Below, one piece after another: positions 7,026-14,976 of a stretch of 31,641 bases of DNA. A model generated the notes under the pieces. That model ran no database searches, was not told where the DNA came from, and saw only the letters and a program-made list of their open reading frames with translations. The stretch lies in the NCBI GenBank assembly GCA_045652125.1, contig JAZRTT010000035.1:1-31641 (forward strand), read 5' to 3'. The stretch comes from Avoscillospira sp045652125. Lineage in GTDB: Bacteria > Bacillota > Clostridia > Oscillospirales > Oscillospiraceae. A program made the translations under genes and the position numbers. Position 1 is the stretch's first letter, and the number at the start of each line of letters is the position of its first letter.

Positions 7026-8038
7026 GCCTTCCCCTCCTTCAATGTTTTTGCCACCTTGACGATGTTCATGGAAATGGGGCACTTGGCAAGACATCTGCCG
7101 CAGCCTACACAGCCGTAAACACCATCGTTATTGGCCGGGAAATACACCAGTTTGTGCATAAACCGCTGACGGAACCGTTCCAACTGCGTCGGACGGTTTG
7201 TGCCATGGGCCATCATGGTAAAATCAGAATACATACAGCTGTCCCAGCAGCGGAAACGCTGGACACCGTGACCGGTGTCAAAGTCCCGGACGTCATAGCA
7301 TTGGCAGGTGGGGCAGACAAAGGTGCAGGTGCCGCAGCCAAGGCAGCTCTCAGAGAGCTTGGCCCAGGCAGGGCTGTTGAACCAGTGCATGAGATGATCC
7401 CCGTCGAAATCCTTGAGGTCCAGATTCTTCAGCGGCAGCTTCTCCAGCACAGCCTTTGCCTCTGCCTTCACGGCATCGGCAGCATCGGCAGAAGCATCTG
7501 CCAACTGCAGCTTGGCAAGCAGGGCTTCACCCTTTTCCGTATTGGCACGGAAGAACACTTCCTCCCCTGCCATCCAACAGGTCACATCGCCTTTGGGGTC
7601 TGTGGCATCGATGCCAAAAGCGGTACAGAAGCAAGTCTCCTCCGGTTTGCCGCAGGCCATGGTCACCACAGTAGCGTTTTCCCGGCGATGTGCATAGAAG
7701 CTGTCAGCAGGCTCGGACAGGAATACGCGATCGAGAATATCGAAGCTGGCTGCATCACAGGCACGAACACCAAAAATCACAAAGGGTTCCACTTCGTCAC
7801 GGTTTTCTACAATGGAGATATTCTTACCTTCCACTTCAAAACCGACAATATTTTCTGTCTGAGGAAAGAACAGATCCTTGGCGCTGCGGACGGTATTGAG
7901 GCTCTCGGTGAGCTTCATACCTTCCACATAGGGCAGGAACTGTGCCTGACCCTTGTTATCGGCAGGAATGTACAGCTTCTGCTCAGCAGAAATATGAGCA
8001 AACAGGTCTGAAAGTTGAGAAATATGGATCTTTTTCAT
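7022..8038 (-). CDS. flxB: FlxB: 4Fe-4S dicluster electron-transfer subunit (AsrA/HydB-like)
   Basis: This 338-residue protein resembles AsrA and the beta subunits of soluble hydrogenases. The N-terminal half has a GVRACDAASF motif and a Cys-rich stretch (ACGKPEETCFC). The C-terminal half has two ferredoxin-type sets, CLGCGTCTFVCPTCQC and CVGCGRCLAKCP, each followed by Pro or a further Cys. It should relay electrons between the flavin subunit and FlxC/FlxD. The ATG at 8038 lies two bases past the flxC stop and follows a G-rich ribosome site (GGGGGGAAT). The upstream in-frame TTG is less likely. The stop overlaps flxA, so translation is coupled. Confidence 0.84.
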   Translation of the reverse strand: MKKIHISQLSDLFAHISAEQKLYIPADNKGQAQFLPYVEGMKLTESLNTVRSAKDLFFPQTENIVGFEVEGKNISIVENRDEVEPFVIFGVRACDAASFDILDRVFLSEPADSFYAHRRENATVVTMACGKPEETCFCTAFGIDATDPKGDVTCWMAGEEVFFRANTEKGEALLAKLQLADASADAADAVKAEAKAVLEKLPLKNLDLKDFDGDHLMHWFNSPAWAKLSESCLGCGTCTFVCPTCQCYDVRDFDTGHGVQRFRCWDSCMYSDFTMMAHGTNRPTQLERFRQRFMHKLVYFPANNDGVYGCVGCGRCLAKCPISMNIVKVAKTLKEGKA

Positions 8039-8040
8039 GT

Positions 8041-9015
8041 TCAATTCCCCCCTCTTTCATAGACCACAGAAGGTTCGCAGTCCTCCTTGGTGAAGTTCAT
8101 GAGAGGAGGACGGGTCTCCAGATCGGCACCGGACTGGTACTCGCCGTAGAACTCGTTGATATCCTTGATGAACTTTCGGTTCAGCAGGTGCAGGGGGATG
8201 TTCTGGGGGCAGACACGGGAGCATTCGCCGCAGTCGGTACAGCGGGACGCCACATGGAACGCCCGAATAATATGGTACATATTTTCCTCAAAGCTGTTGA
8301 CAGCAGCTTTCTGGGCAATTCCGGACTTGGGATTGTCAAAGACACATTTTTCACAAGTGCAGGCAGGACACACATCCCGGCAGGCATTGCAGCGGATGCA
8401 CTTGGACAGCTCTCCACGCCAGAATGCAAAGCGTTCTTCCGACGTCATGGCTTCCAGCTTGGCAACCATGTCAAACCGGCCAGAGTCTTCGATAACGTCG
8501 CCGTCTTGGCCGATCTTTTCATCATAGGCCACCAGCTTGCGGCTCTTACAGCTAATGCACCGCTCGGCGTGGGCATCGGCCTTGTCCATGGTCATAGGGC
8601 CATACATGGTTTCCATGTTCAGTTTGTCACCGTCCCGGGTCACGGGCAAAACGCCTTTGGCACCAAAGGCACGAATCTTTTCCATGTCGCACATACCATC
8701 ACAGGCGATACCTACCACATAGACATTGTCCCGCCAGATGCGGTGCTCTTTGAGAAGCTGGTTGAAGGAATATGTATCGCAGGGCTTGAGGAATGCGGCG
8801 ACTTTTCCTTCTTTGCGGCTCTCTTTCACCAAATACTTGCTGAGGTTGGCACCGGAGAACACAGAATAGACAAAGTCCTTTTCCACTTCCTCTTTGGTGG
8901 TAAACACCGCAGGGGTCAGATCGTAGAAGAACTCGCCGGCCTTCCAGCCCAGGACCCGATCCACAATGCCCTTTTCCAGCAGTTCCATGGCTTTCGCCTT
9001 GATCATTGCTTGCAT
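8041..9015 (-). CDS. flxC: FlxC: FrhB-like iron-sulfur subunit
   Basis: The 324-residue protein combines an FrhB/FdhB-like N-terminal region (FLKPCDTYSFNQLLKEH, VGIACDGMCD) with a Cys-rich C-terminal half. Visible sets are CISCKS, CIRCNACRDVCPACTCEKC and CTDCGECSRVCP, so two [4Fe-4S] clusters plus extra ligands are likely. It corresponds to the third Flx subunit described for Desulfovibrio FlxABCD-HdrABC. The start ATG overlaps the end of flxD by 13 bases and has GGAGG eight bases upstream. The F420-binding function of FrhB is not expected here, because the partner FlxA uses NAD(P)H. Confidence 0.82.
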   Translation of the reverse strand: MQAMIKAKAMELLEKGIVDRVLGWKAGEFFYDLTPAVFTTKEEVEKDFVYSVFSGANLSKYLVKESRKEGKVAAFLKPCDTYSFNQLLKEHRIWRDNVYVVGIACDGMCDMEKIRAFGAKGVLPVTRDGDKLNMETMYGPMTMDKADAHAERCISCKSRKLVAYDEKIGQDGDVIEDSGRFDMVAKLEAMTSEERFAFWRGELSKCIRCNACRDVCPACTCEKCVFDNPKSGIAQKAAVNSFEENMYHIIRAFHVASRCTDCGECSRVCPQNIPLHLLNRKFIKDINEFYGEYQSGADLETRPPLMNFTKEDCEPSVVYERGGN

Positions 9016-9440
9016 CTCAGGTCCTCCAATCTCTTGTTTTCACCCAGGGCCGTAATGGTCTGCACAAAATCGTTCATAACGGCGGCAAACTTGTTGCCCT
9101 CGGCGGCAGAGACCCATTCCACACGGGTCCGCTCTTTCTCGATGCCCAGATAATCCAGCATGGAGAACAAAAGGGTCATACGGCGGCGGGCGTAGTAGTT
9201 GCCGGTGGTATAATGGCAGTCACCGGGGTGGCAGCCACACAGAATCACGCCGTCAGCACCTCTTTGGAATGCCCGGAGGATGAACATGGGGTTCACTCGA
9301 CAGGAGCAGGGCACGCGGATGATCTTCACGTTGGCCGGATAGGCCAGACGGTTGGTGCCGGCCAGGTCTGCACCGGCATAGGAGCACCAGTTGCAGCAAA
9401 ATGCCACGATGGTGGGCTTAAATTCCTTGTTTACTTGCAT
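9003..9440 (-). CDS. flxD: FlxD: MvhD-like [2Fe-2S] linker between Flx and HdrA
   Basis: This 145-residue protein matches the methyl-viologen-reducing hydrogenase delta subunit family. The diagnostic Cys pattern is present: FCCNWCSYAGADLAG (Cys15, 16, 19), PCSCRVNP (Cys45, 47) and LCGCHPGDCHY (Cys68, 70, 75). In MvhAGD-HdrABC and Flx-Hdr complexes this subunit carries electrons from the dehydrogenase module into HdrA. Its ATG lies inside the last codons of hdrA (10-base overlap) and is preceded by GGAGGTGG. That organisation, MvhD next to HdrA, is the usual sign of a bifurcating complex. Confidence 0.9.
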   Translation of the reverse strand: MQVNKEFKPTIVAFCCNWCSYAGADLAGTNRLAYPANVKIIRVPCSCRVNPMFILRAFQRGADGVILCGCHPGDCHYTTGNYYARRRMTLLFSMLDYLGIEKERTRVEWVSAAEGNKFAAVMNDFVQTITALGENKRLEDLRCKQ

Positions 9441-11419
9441 ATGGCATCCACCTCCGCCATAATCTGGCTGGTCGAGAAGCCCTTCAGATCCATGGCACCG
9501 CTGGGGCAAGCCACGGTACAGGCACCACAGCCCTGACACACGGCCGGGTTGACAGATGCTACCCGACGGATAAGGGTCGTGCGGTTGGGGCCTCTGAATT
9601 CTTTGTCAGAATATGTAATAGCACCGTAGGGACAGACTTTTTCACAGCCGGAGCAGCCGTTGCACATCATTTCATCTGCCTGTGCCACACACGGGTTGCA
9701 AGTCAGTTTATCCTTCACCAAAAGGCCAATGACCTTAGAGGCAGCGGCACTGGCCTGAGCGACAGTCTCGGGAATATCCTTGGGACCCTGGCAGACACCG
9801 GACAGGAAAATACCGGCGGTGGGGCTTTCCACGGGACGCAGCTTGGGATGAGCTTCCGTAAAGAAGTCGTTGGTATCCATGGATGCGGTCAGCATGGTAG
9901 CCAAAGGTCGGGCACTCTTGTCCGGTTCGATGGCGGCAGCCAAAATGACCATATCGGCATCGATATGGATCTGCTCGTTGGACAAAAGGTCAGATGCCTG
10001 TACCTTCAGTTTCCCGTTTTCCGGTGTCACCTTGCCGACCATACCTTTGACGTAGTGGACACCGTATTCTTCCACGGCTCTGCGGTAGAACTCATCGAAG
10101 TTCTTGCCGGGGGTACGGACATCAATGTAGAACACATAGACCTCTGTATCAGGGTATTTTTCACGGCACAGCATGGCGTGCTTGGCTGTGTACATACAGC
10201 AGATCTTGGAACAGTAAGGCTTGCCCCGGTGATCATCGCAGCGGGAGCCGACACACTGAACAAAAACCAGCGTATGGGGATGGGTCTTATCGGAGGGACG
10301 AAGCAGCGTACCGGCAGTAGGGCCGGCAGCGTTCATAAGCCGCTCGAACTCCAGAGACGTGACCACATCCGGGCTCTGGGAGTAAGCAAATTCATCGTAC
10401 TTATCCATCTTGATGGGGTTAAAGCCGGTGGCCACCACGATGGCACCATACTGCTCTTCCACAAAGGTATCGGTCTGCTTATAATCGATGGCGCCGGCGG
10501 TGCAGACCTTGGAGCAGATACCGCACTTACCGGTCTTCAGCATGGTGCAGTAGTCTGCATCGATGGTTGCGACCTTGGGAACAGCCTGTGCGAAGGGAAT
10601 GTAAATGGCACGACGGGTATCCAGGCCAAGATTGAATTCGTTGGGGACTTTTTTCTGCGGGCACTTTTCCGTACACAGGCCGCAGCCGGTACATACATCT
10701 TCCTTGACATATCTTGCCTTGCGGCGAATCTTGACATTAAAGCTGCCTACGAAACCCTTGACTTCCTCCACTTCGGAATAGGAGAAAATTCGAATATTTT
10801 CGTTTTGCGCCGCATCCACCATTTTAGGGGTCAGAATACAGGCTGCACAGTCCAGGGTGGGGAAGGTCTTGTCGATCTGGGTCATCTTGCCGCCGATGGT
10901 GGGCTCTTTTTCCACAATGTCCACCGGGAAGCCGGCTTCGGCAATGTCCAGAGCTGTCTGGATACCGGCGATACCGCCGCCGATGACCAGAGCCCGCTTG
11001 ACAACAGGGCTTTCGCCTGCCTGCAGAGGAGCATTGAGATGGACCTTTGCAATGGCAGCCTTGCCCAAGATGATTGCCTTTTCCGTTGCGGAGGGCATAT
11101 CCTTATGAATCCATGCACACTGCTCACGGATGTTGGCGATCTCTACCATGTAGGGGTTCAGACCGGCCTTTTCCGCTGTCTTGCGGAACGTGGTCTCATG
11201 CATTCTGGGAGAGCAGGAGCAGATGACCACGCCCCCCAGATTGTGCTCCCGAATGGCATCAACGATCATATCCTGACCGGCCTGAGAGCACATATACTGA
11301 TAGTTGGTGGAGAAGACCACACCGGGTTCATGGCTCAGGGCTTCTGCCACTGCCTGTACGTCCACCGTGCCGGCAATGTTGGTGCCGCACCAGCAGACAA
11401 ATACGCCTATTCTTTGCAT
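9431..11419 (-). CDS. hdrA: HdrA: FAD-containing bifurcating subunit of heterodisulfide reductase-like complex
   Basis: The protein has 662 residues, usual for HdrA. It has an N-terminal HdrA domain (IGVFVCWCGTNIAG, then CSCSPRMHE at about 67-75). The FAD-binding fold starts at VIGGGIAGIQTALDIAEAGF (145-164), followed by IGGKMTQIDKTFPTLDCAAC (175-194). An inserted ferredoxin domain has CTGCGLCTEKCP and CGICSKVC. The C-terminal ferredoxin has CNGCSGCEKVCP and CQGCGACTVACP. In characterised complexes HdrA's FAD splits electron pairs from H2, formate or NADH, sending one electron to ferredoxin and one to HdrBC. The ATG at 11419 has GGAGGGG upstream; an in-frame extension to 11491 would run into hdrC. 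It sits 16 bases after hdrC. Confidence 0.93.
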   Translation of the reverse strand: MQRIGVFVCWCGTNIAGTVDVQAVAEALSHEPGVVFSTNYQYMCSQAGQDMIVDAIREHNLGGVVICSCSPRMHETTFRKTAEKAGLNPYMVEIANIREQCAWIHKDMPSATEKAIILGKAAIAKVHLNAPLQAGESPVVKRALVIGGGIAGIQTALDIAEAGFPVDIVEKEPTIGGKMTQIDKTFPTLDCAACILTPKMVDAAQNENIRIFSYSEVEEVKGFVGSFNVKIRRKARYVKEDVCTGCGLCTEKCPQKKVPNEFNLGLDTRRAIYIPFAQAVPKVATIDADYCTMLKTGKCGICSKVCTAGAIDYKQTDTFVEEQYGAIVVATGFNPIKMDKYDEFAYSQSPDVVTSLEFERLMNAAGPTAGTLLRPSDKTHPHTLVFVQCVGSRCDDHRGKPYCSKICCMYTAKHAMLCREKYPDTEVYVFYIDVRTPGKNFDEFYRRAVEEYGVHYVKGMVGKVTPENGKLKVQASDLLSNEQIHIDADMVILAAAIEPDKSARPLATMLTASMDTNDFFTEAHPKLRPVESPTAGIFLSGVCQGPKDIPETVAQASAAASKVIGLLVKDKLTCNPCVAQADEMMCNGCSGCEKVCPYGAITYSDKEFRGPNRTTLIRRVASVNPAVCQGCGACTVACPSGAMDLKGFSTSQIMAEVDAICK

Positions 11420-11435
11420 ATGTATCTTCCCCTCC

Positions 11436-11825
11436 TTACTTTGCAAACTTGCGGAATGCCGTAGTAACGGCCTGCTGGGGAATCTCTTCATCCAACAGAC
11501 CCGGAATCTGTTCAGGTTTGAGATGGTTCATACCCTGCTGGCGAATCACCGCCAGACGAACAGCTTCAATGAGTTTGGCAGGCTCCACCTGCCGGGGGCA
11601 GCGCTCCATGCAGGCAAAACAGCTCATGCAGGTATAAATGCCCTTGGAGTTCATCAGTTCCTCCAAGCGGCCTTTTTCCACCATGTCCACAAACTGATGG
11701 GGATGATAGTCCATCTCATCAAAAGCAGGACAAGCTGCTGTGCATTTGCCGCACTTCATACACTTTCTGGGATTGACACCGCTGATCCGCCGGACCACGG
11801 CGGTCAGTTCTTCTTTGTTGTTCAT
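11436..11825 (-). CDS. hdrC: HdrC: iron-sulfur subunit of heterodisulfide reductase-like complex
   Basis: This 129-residue protein has two [4Fe-4S] motifs, CMKCGKCTAACP near residue 20 and CMSCFACMERCP near 60, as in HdrC of methanogens and sulfate reducers. It passes electrons from HdrA to HdrB. It lies between hdrB (12 bases upstream) and hdrA (16 bases downstream). The order hdrB-hdrC-hdrA-flxD-flxC-flxB-flxA is collinear and uninterrupted. The start ATG at 11825 has a GGGGGCGG-like site. Confidence 0.88.
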   Translation of the reverse strand: MNNKEELTAVVRRISGVNPRKCMKCGKCTAACPAFDEMDYHPHQFVDMVEKGRLEELMNSKGIYTCMSCFACMERCPRQVEPAKLIEAVRLAVIRQQGMNHLKPEQIPGLLDEEIPQQAVTTAFRKFAK

Positions 11826-11837
11826 ATAACCGCCCCC

Positions 11838-12617
11838 TTACCGCAGTCCCAGCGCTTCGGCCAGAAGCTCCGTGAAATAATAGACCGGCAACGCATTTTG
11901 TGCGTTTTGCTCCAGATTGTACATACACAGGGGGCAGGCCGTGATCAAACATTCCGCGCCCTGATTGGCGGCGTTTTCCGCCACAGCGGTCGCACGTTTG
12001 ACCGCAGCGTCTTTGTTTTCCAGCGTCTGGTAGCCGCCGCAGCATTCGTTGCGCTGAGCATAGATCACAGGCTCTGCGCCCAATGCCCGGATAAAATCCT
12101 CCAGAATGGTGGGGTTTTCCGGATCATCAAAGCCCATCTCCTTGCCGGGGCGAAGGAGCAGACAACCGTAATAAGCACCGATCTTTTTTCCTGTAAGCGG
12201 TTTTACCACCCGCTTGGCAAGTTCCTCAAATCCCAGACGATCCCGCAGGACCTCCAGAAAGTGCAGGACGTTGGTCTCACCGCCATAGGGGGGTTCCAGC
12301 TGCAAATAATTGTTCGCACGCAGAGCCATGTCTGCATCGTTTTTCATATCGCCGTTGACCCGCTTGAGCACATGGTGGCAGGCAGAGCATACGCTCACCA
12401 GCTCCTGCCCCAGATCTCTGGCCTGAGCCAAGGCACGAACTGCCGACAGCTTGGTGGCGATCTCATCCTTCGCCTGCGGATAAACGGCACCGCAGCACTG
12501 CCATTGTGGCAGTTCTTCCAATATAAAACCCAGAGCCTCCGCAGAGGCTTTGGTATCGGCATCCAGTTGTTTCGCTTTCGTCTTCAGGGTGCAACCGGGG
12601 AAATAACTGAATTTCAT
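11838..12617 (-). CDS. hdrB: HdrB: CCG-domain subunit, probable noncubane [4Fe-4S] active site
   Basis: This 259-residue protein has both CCG domains complete. The first has Cys9, the Cys41-Cys42 pair and the CSAC set at 77/80. The second has Cys152, the Cys192-Cys193 pair and CPLC at 228/231. In methanogen HdrB these ligate two noncubane [4Fe-4S] clusters that cleave the CoM-CoB disulfide. Neither cofactor is expected in this organism, so the acceptor is unknown: a DsrC-like or low-molecular disulfide, or FrdB directly. The gene follows the dehydrogenase by 21 bases and starts with AAGGAGATC upstream. Retention of every ligand argues that the site is functional. Confidence 0.9.
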   Translation of the reverse strand: MKFSYFPGCTLKTKAKQLDADTKASAEALGFILEELPQWQCCGAVYPQAKDEIATKLSAVRALAQARDLGQELVSVCSACHHVLKRVNGDMKNDADMALRANNYLQLEPPYGGETNVLHFLEVLRDRLGFEELAKRVVKPLTGKKIGAYYGCLLLRPGKEMGFDDPENPTILEDFIRALGAEPVIYAQRNECCGGYQTLENKDAAVKRATAVAENAANQGAECLITACPLCMYNLEQNAQNALPVYYFTELLAEALGLR

Positions 12618-12638
12618 GGCTGATCTCCTTTGTTTATC

Positions 12639-13583
12639 TCAGATCTCCAGCTGAGAGATGACTTCCTTCAGCTTGTTGGCACTGTTCTGCAGTTTTGCGG
12701 TTTCCTCCTGCGTCAGGGGGCTGACGATCTTGCTGCGGACACCGGACTTATCCACCAGTGCCAGCGTGGACAGACAGACATCCTCTACGCCGTACTCGCC
12801 GTGCATCAGGGTGGAAACGGTCAGAGCCGTACCGGCATTGGCCTGAATACACTTGCAGATATGGCACACGGAAATGGCCACAGCATAGAAAGTGGCACCC
12901 TTGGCCTTGATGACCTTGCCGCCGGAGGTGCGCACAAATTCTTCCAGTTCCTCATATTCGCCGCTCCAGTTGATCTTCTCATCGGGAGCCACAGCGTTTT
13001 TGTAATAATCCACACGATTGGTGGCGATAGTAGCCAAGGACCAGGGCACAAAGGAGGAATCACCGTGCTCGCCATAAACATGAGCGTGGACGTTCTTGGG
13101 GCTGATATGGAACCGCTTGGCCAGTTCCGCCTGCAAACGAGCCGTATCCAGCACCGTACCGGAGCCGATGATCTGATTTTCCGGCAGGCCGGAAATTTTG
13201 TGGAACACATAAGTCAGCACGTCCACAGGATTGGATACGATGACGTAGATCGCATTGGGAGCGGCTGCCACGATCTTGGGGGCAACGTCCTTAATAATAT
13301 TCACATTGGTCTGGGCCAATTCCAAACGAGTCTGGCCGGGTTTTCTGGCAATGCCGGAGGTGATAATGACAATATCGGAACCTTCTGCATCTTCATAATC
13401 ACCGCTTCGAACGATGGCAGGAGAGCAGAAGCTCACACCCTGATAAATATCCAGCGCCTCACCAAATGCCTTGGCCTTATTTACATCCACCATAACAATT
13501 TCCGTGGCAATGCCCATTGTGACCATATTGTTGGCAATGGCAGAACCGACGCTGCCGGCACCGATAATTGTGATTTTGCTCAT
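12639..13583 (-). CDS. mdh: LDH-fold dehydrogenase with malate-dehydrogenase specificity residue
   Basis: This 314-residue NAD-dependent enzyme is the first gene of the operon. The Rossmann motif is GAGSVG (8-13), with Asp33 ending the second strand, so NADH rather than NADPH is expected. Catalytic residues are Arg86, Asp146, Arg149 and His173 (GEHGD). Over its length it looks like L-lactate dehydrogenase (IVSNPVDVLTY, GSGT.LDTARL, LTVSTLMHGEYG). The specificity loop, however, reads SGIARKPGQTRLEL where Bacillus LDH has AGANQKPGETRLDL, putting Arg80 at the Gln102 position. Arg there selects oxaloacetate/malate, as in MDH and the engineered Q102R LDH. Thr231 sits where LDH has Thr246, so some LDH character remains. 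Next to a fumarate reductase, oxaloacetate reduction to malate makes metabolic sense. The start ATG follows GGGAGGAT. Confidence 0.82.
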   Translation of the reverse strand: MSKITIIGAGSVGSAIANNMVTMGIATEIVMVDVNKAKAFGEALDIYQGVSFCSPAIVRSGDYEDAEGSDIVIITSGIARKPGQTRLELAQTNVNIIKDVAPKIVAAAPNAIYVIVSNPVDVLTYVFHKISGLPENQIIGSGTVLDTARLQAELAKRFHISPKNVHAHVYGEHGDSSFVPWSLATIATNRVDYYKNAVAPDEKINWSGEYEELEEFVRTSGGKVIKAKGATFYAVAISVCHICKCIQANAGTALTVSTLMHGEYGVEDVCLSTLALVDKSGVRSKIVSPLTQEETAKLQNSANKLKEVISQLEI

Positions 13584-13604
13584 ATAAAAATCCTCCCTAA
13601 ATCA

Positions 13605-13619
13605 TGCAAATATTTTGCA
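13605..13619. promoter_or_regulatory. Palindromic candidate operator in the mdh leader
   Basis: TGCAAAT-A-TTTTGCA is a 15-base near-palindrome (six of seven arm positions pair) between the -10 box and the ribosome site of the first operon gene. Its position fits a repressor operator. It does not match the Rex consensus (TTGTGAA-N6-TTCACAA). No regulator gene lies nearby. Confidence 0.35.
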
Positions 13620-13642
13620 ATTTTTATTTGTTCATGGGTTTT

Positions 13643-13671
13643 ATTATACCATTGTCTATTTTCGTATTCAA
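13643..13671 (-). promoter_or_regulatory. Sigma-A-type promoter of the mdh-hdr-flx-frd operon
   Basis: On the minus strand the sequence has TTGAAT (13671-13666), a 17-base spacer and a perfect TATAAT (13648-13643). The mdh start codon is 60 bases further on. All downstream genes to 2661 have gaps of at most 21 bases or overlaps, so this promoter probably serves all eleven. Confidence 0.72.
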
Positions 13672-13693
13672 GTATCGATAAAAATTTATTAGT

Positions 13694-13727
13694 TAAAAAA
13701 ACGAAGCCATTTCTCAATCGATTTCGT
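13694..13727 (-). terminator. Terminator of the tagA-mltG-U32 operon
   Basis: Read on the minus strand, ACGAAATC and GGCTTCGT form an eight-position stem with one A-C mismatch and a G-U pair around an 11-base loop, directly followed by seven or more T. It lies just past the stop of the U32 gene and upstream of the -35 box of the next operon, isolating the two. Confidence 0.55.
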
Positions 13728-13746
13728 CAAGATGCACAAGGGCAAA

Positions 13747-14976
13747 TCAATCCTTGTCGGACAGTTCTGCCCTGTGCCGCACGAAGGATCCAACAGGCAC
13801 GGCCTTCGGAAGCTGCATCCGGAATCGACTCTGGGGTATTCGCGGCTCTGACAGCATACCGCCCTCCATATCCGTCATCATCGGAGCGGTAACGGAAAAA
13901 GGCCTGCAATCCGGTCCGACGATTTCCACCACATCTCCGGCAGCAAACTTATTCCGCAGGCTCATGACAGCAAGGCCATTTTCATCGCAGGCCTCTACTA
14001 CCGCACAAATCTGCCATTGACGGATATATCTTCCGTTTTCCGTGTGCTGCCCCGGCTCCCCATAAAAAAAGCCCGTAGTATAAGGCCGATGGGATACATG
14101 CTCCACCTCGTCCCGCCAAATCGGGTCTGCCGGACGGCCGGCATATACATCATCCAGCACATGACGATAGGCACCTGTGACGATGGCCGCATAGTACGCC
14201 GATTTGGCTCTGCCTTCGATTTTCAGACAGTCCACTCCCGCATCTATAAGATCGTCCAGATGGTCGATCATGCCCATATCCCGGGAATTCATGATATAAG
14301 TACCCTTTTCATCCTCGAACACCGGAAAATATTCTCCGGGTCGTTTTTCTTCCATCAAGGCATACCGATAACGGCAAGGCTGGGCGCAGGCGCCGCGGTT
14401 GGAATCTCTGCCGGTCATATAATTGCTCAGCAGGCACCGCCCGGAGTAGCTGACACACATCGCTCCATGGCAGAATGTTTCCAATTCCAGCTCCGGCGAG
14501 ACTTTTTCCCGAATCTCCAAAATCTCGGGCAGGGAAAGCTCCCGTGCCAGCACCACCCGCCGGGCGCCCAGATCATACCACGCCTGAGCGCAGACCCAGT
14601 TGGCGATGGATTGTTGGGTGGAAATATGGCGCTGACAATGAGGGGCATACTTCCCCGCCAGCTGAAAGGCTCCCAGATCCGCCAGAATCAGGGCATCCAC
14701 CCGGGCATGGTCCAACAGCTCCAGCCATGCCGGCAGCTGTGCTGTCTCTTCGTTCCGGGGCATGGTGTTAACGGTCACATGCACTTTCACTCCATGGTCA
14801 TGGGCATAGGCCACGGCCTTAGGCAATTCCTCCGGCGTAAAGTTTCCTGCAAACGCGCGCATCCCGAAGGTCGTTCCGGCCAAATACACGGCATCGGCAC
14901 CATAGGCCACAGCCAACTGCAGCCGCTCCCAGTCCCCGGCAGGGCAAAGCAATTCCGGTTTTTTTCTCATATTCAT
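13747..14976 (-). CDS. trhP: Peptidase U32 family protein, TrhP-like tRNA 5-hydroxyuridine synthesis
   Basis: The 409-residue protein carries the U32 signature FCHGAMCVSYSGRCLLSNY near 195-213 and the following GACAQPCRYRY, giving the four-cysteine set of the family. A TIM-barrel-like N-terminus begins ELLCPAGDWE..A..YGADAVY. U32 proteins were first called collagenase-like, but bacterial members TrhP/YrrN/YrrO and RlhA hydroxylate tRNA uridine-34 or 23S rRNA. In Bacillus, yrrN and yrrO follow mltG (yrrL) closely; here the gene overlaps mltG by four bases (ATGA), which supports the TrhP assignment over RlhA. It is last in its operon. A true peptidase role has not been shown for this subgroup. 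Confidence 0.8.
   Translation of the reverse strand: MNMRKKPELLCPAGDWERLQLAVAYGADAVYLAGTTFGMRAFAGNFTPEELPKAVAYAHDHGVKVHVTVNTMPRNEETAQLPAWLELLDHARVDALILADLGAFQLAGKYAPHCQRHISTQQSIANWVCAQAWYDLGARRVVLARELSLPEILEIREKVSPELELETFCHGAMCVSYSGRCLLSNYMTGRDSNRGACAQPCRYRYALMEEKRPGEYFPVFEDEKGTYIMNSRDMGMIDHLDDLIDAGVDCLKIEGRAKSAYYAAIVTGAYRHVLDDVYAGRPADPIWRDEVEHVSHRPYTTGFFYGEPGQHTENGRYIRQWQICAVVEACDENGLAVMSLRNKFAAGDVVEIVGPDCRPFSVTAPMMTDMEGGMLSEPRIPQSRFRMQLPKAVPVGSFVRHRAELSDKD

Noticed and set aside
6192..9015. Anaerobic sulfite reductase AsrABC for the flxA-flxB-flxC genes
   Set aside because: AsrA- and AsrB-like proteins are present, but the siroheme subunit AsrC with its CX5CXnCX3C site is absent. MvhD and HdrABC follow instead, the hallmark of Flx-Hdr.
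9848..11464. A 538-codon open frame opposite hdrA
   Set aside because: It is the antisense shadow of hdrA, without a ribosome site or family motif.
13747..14976. Secreted collagenase
   Set aside because: There is no signal peptide, and the mltG neighbourhood matches TrhP proteins that act on tRNA.
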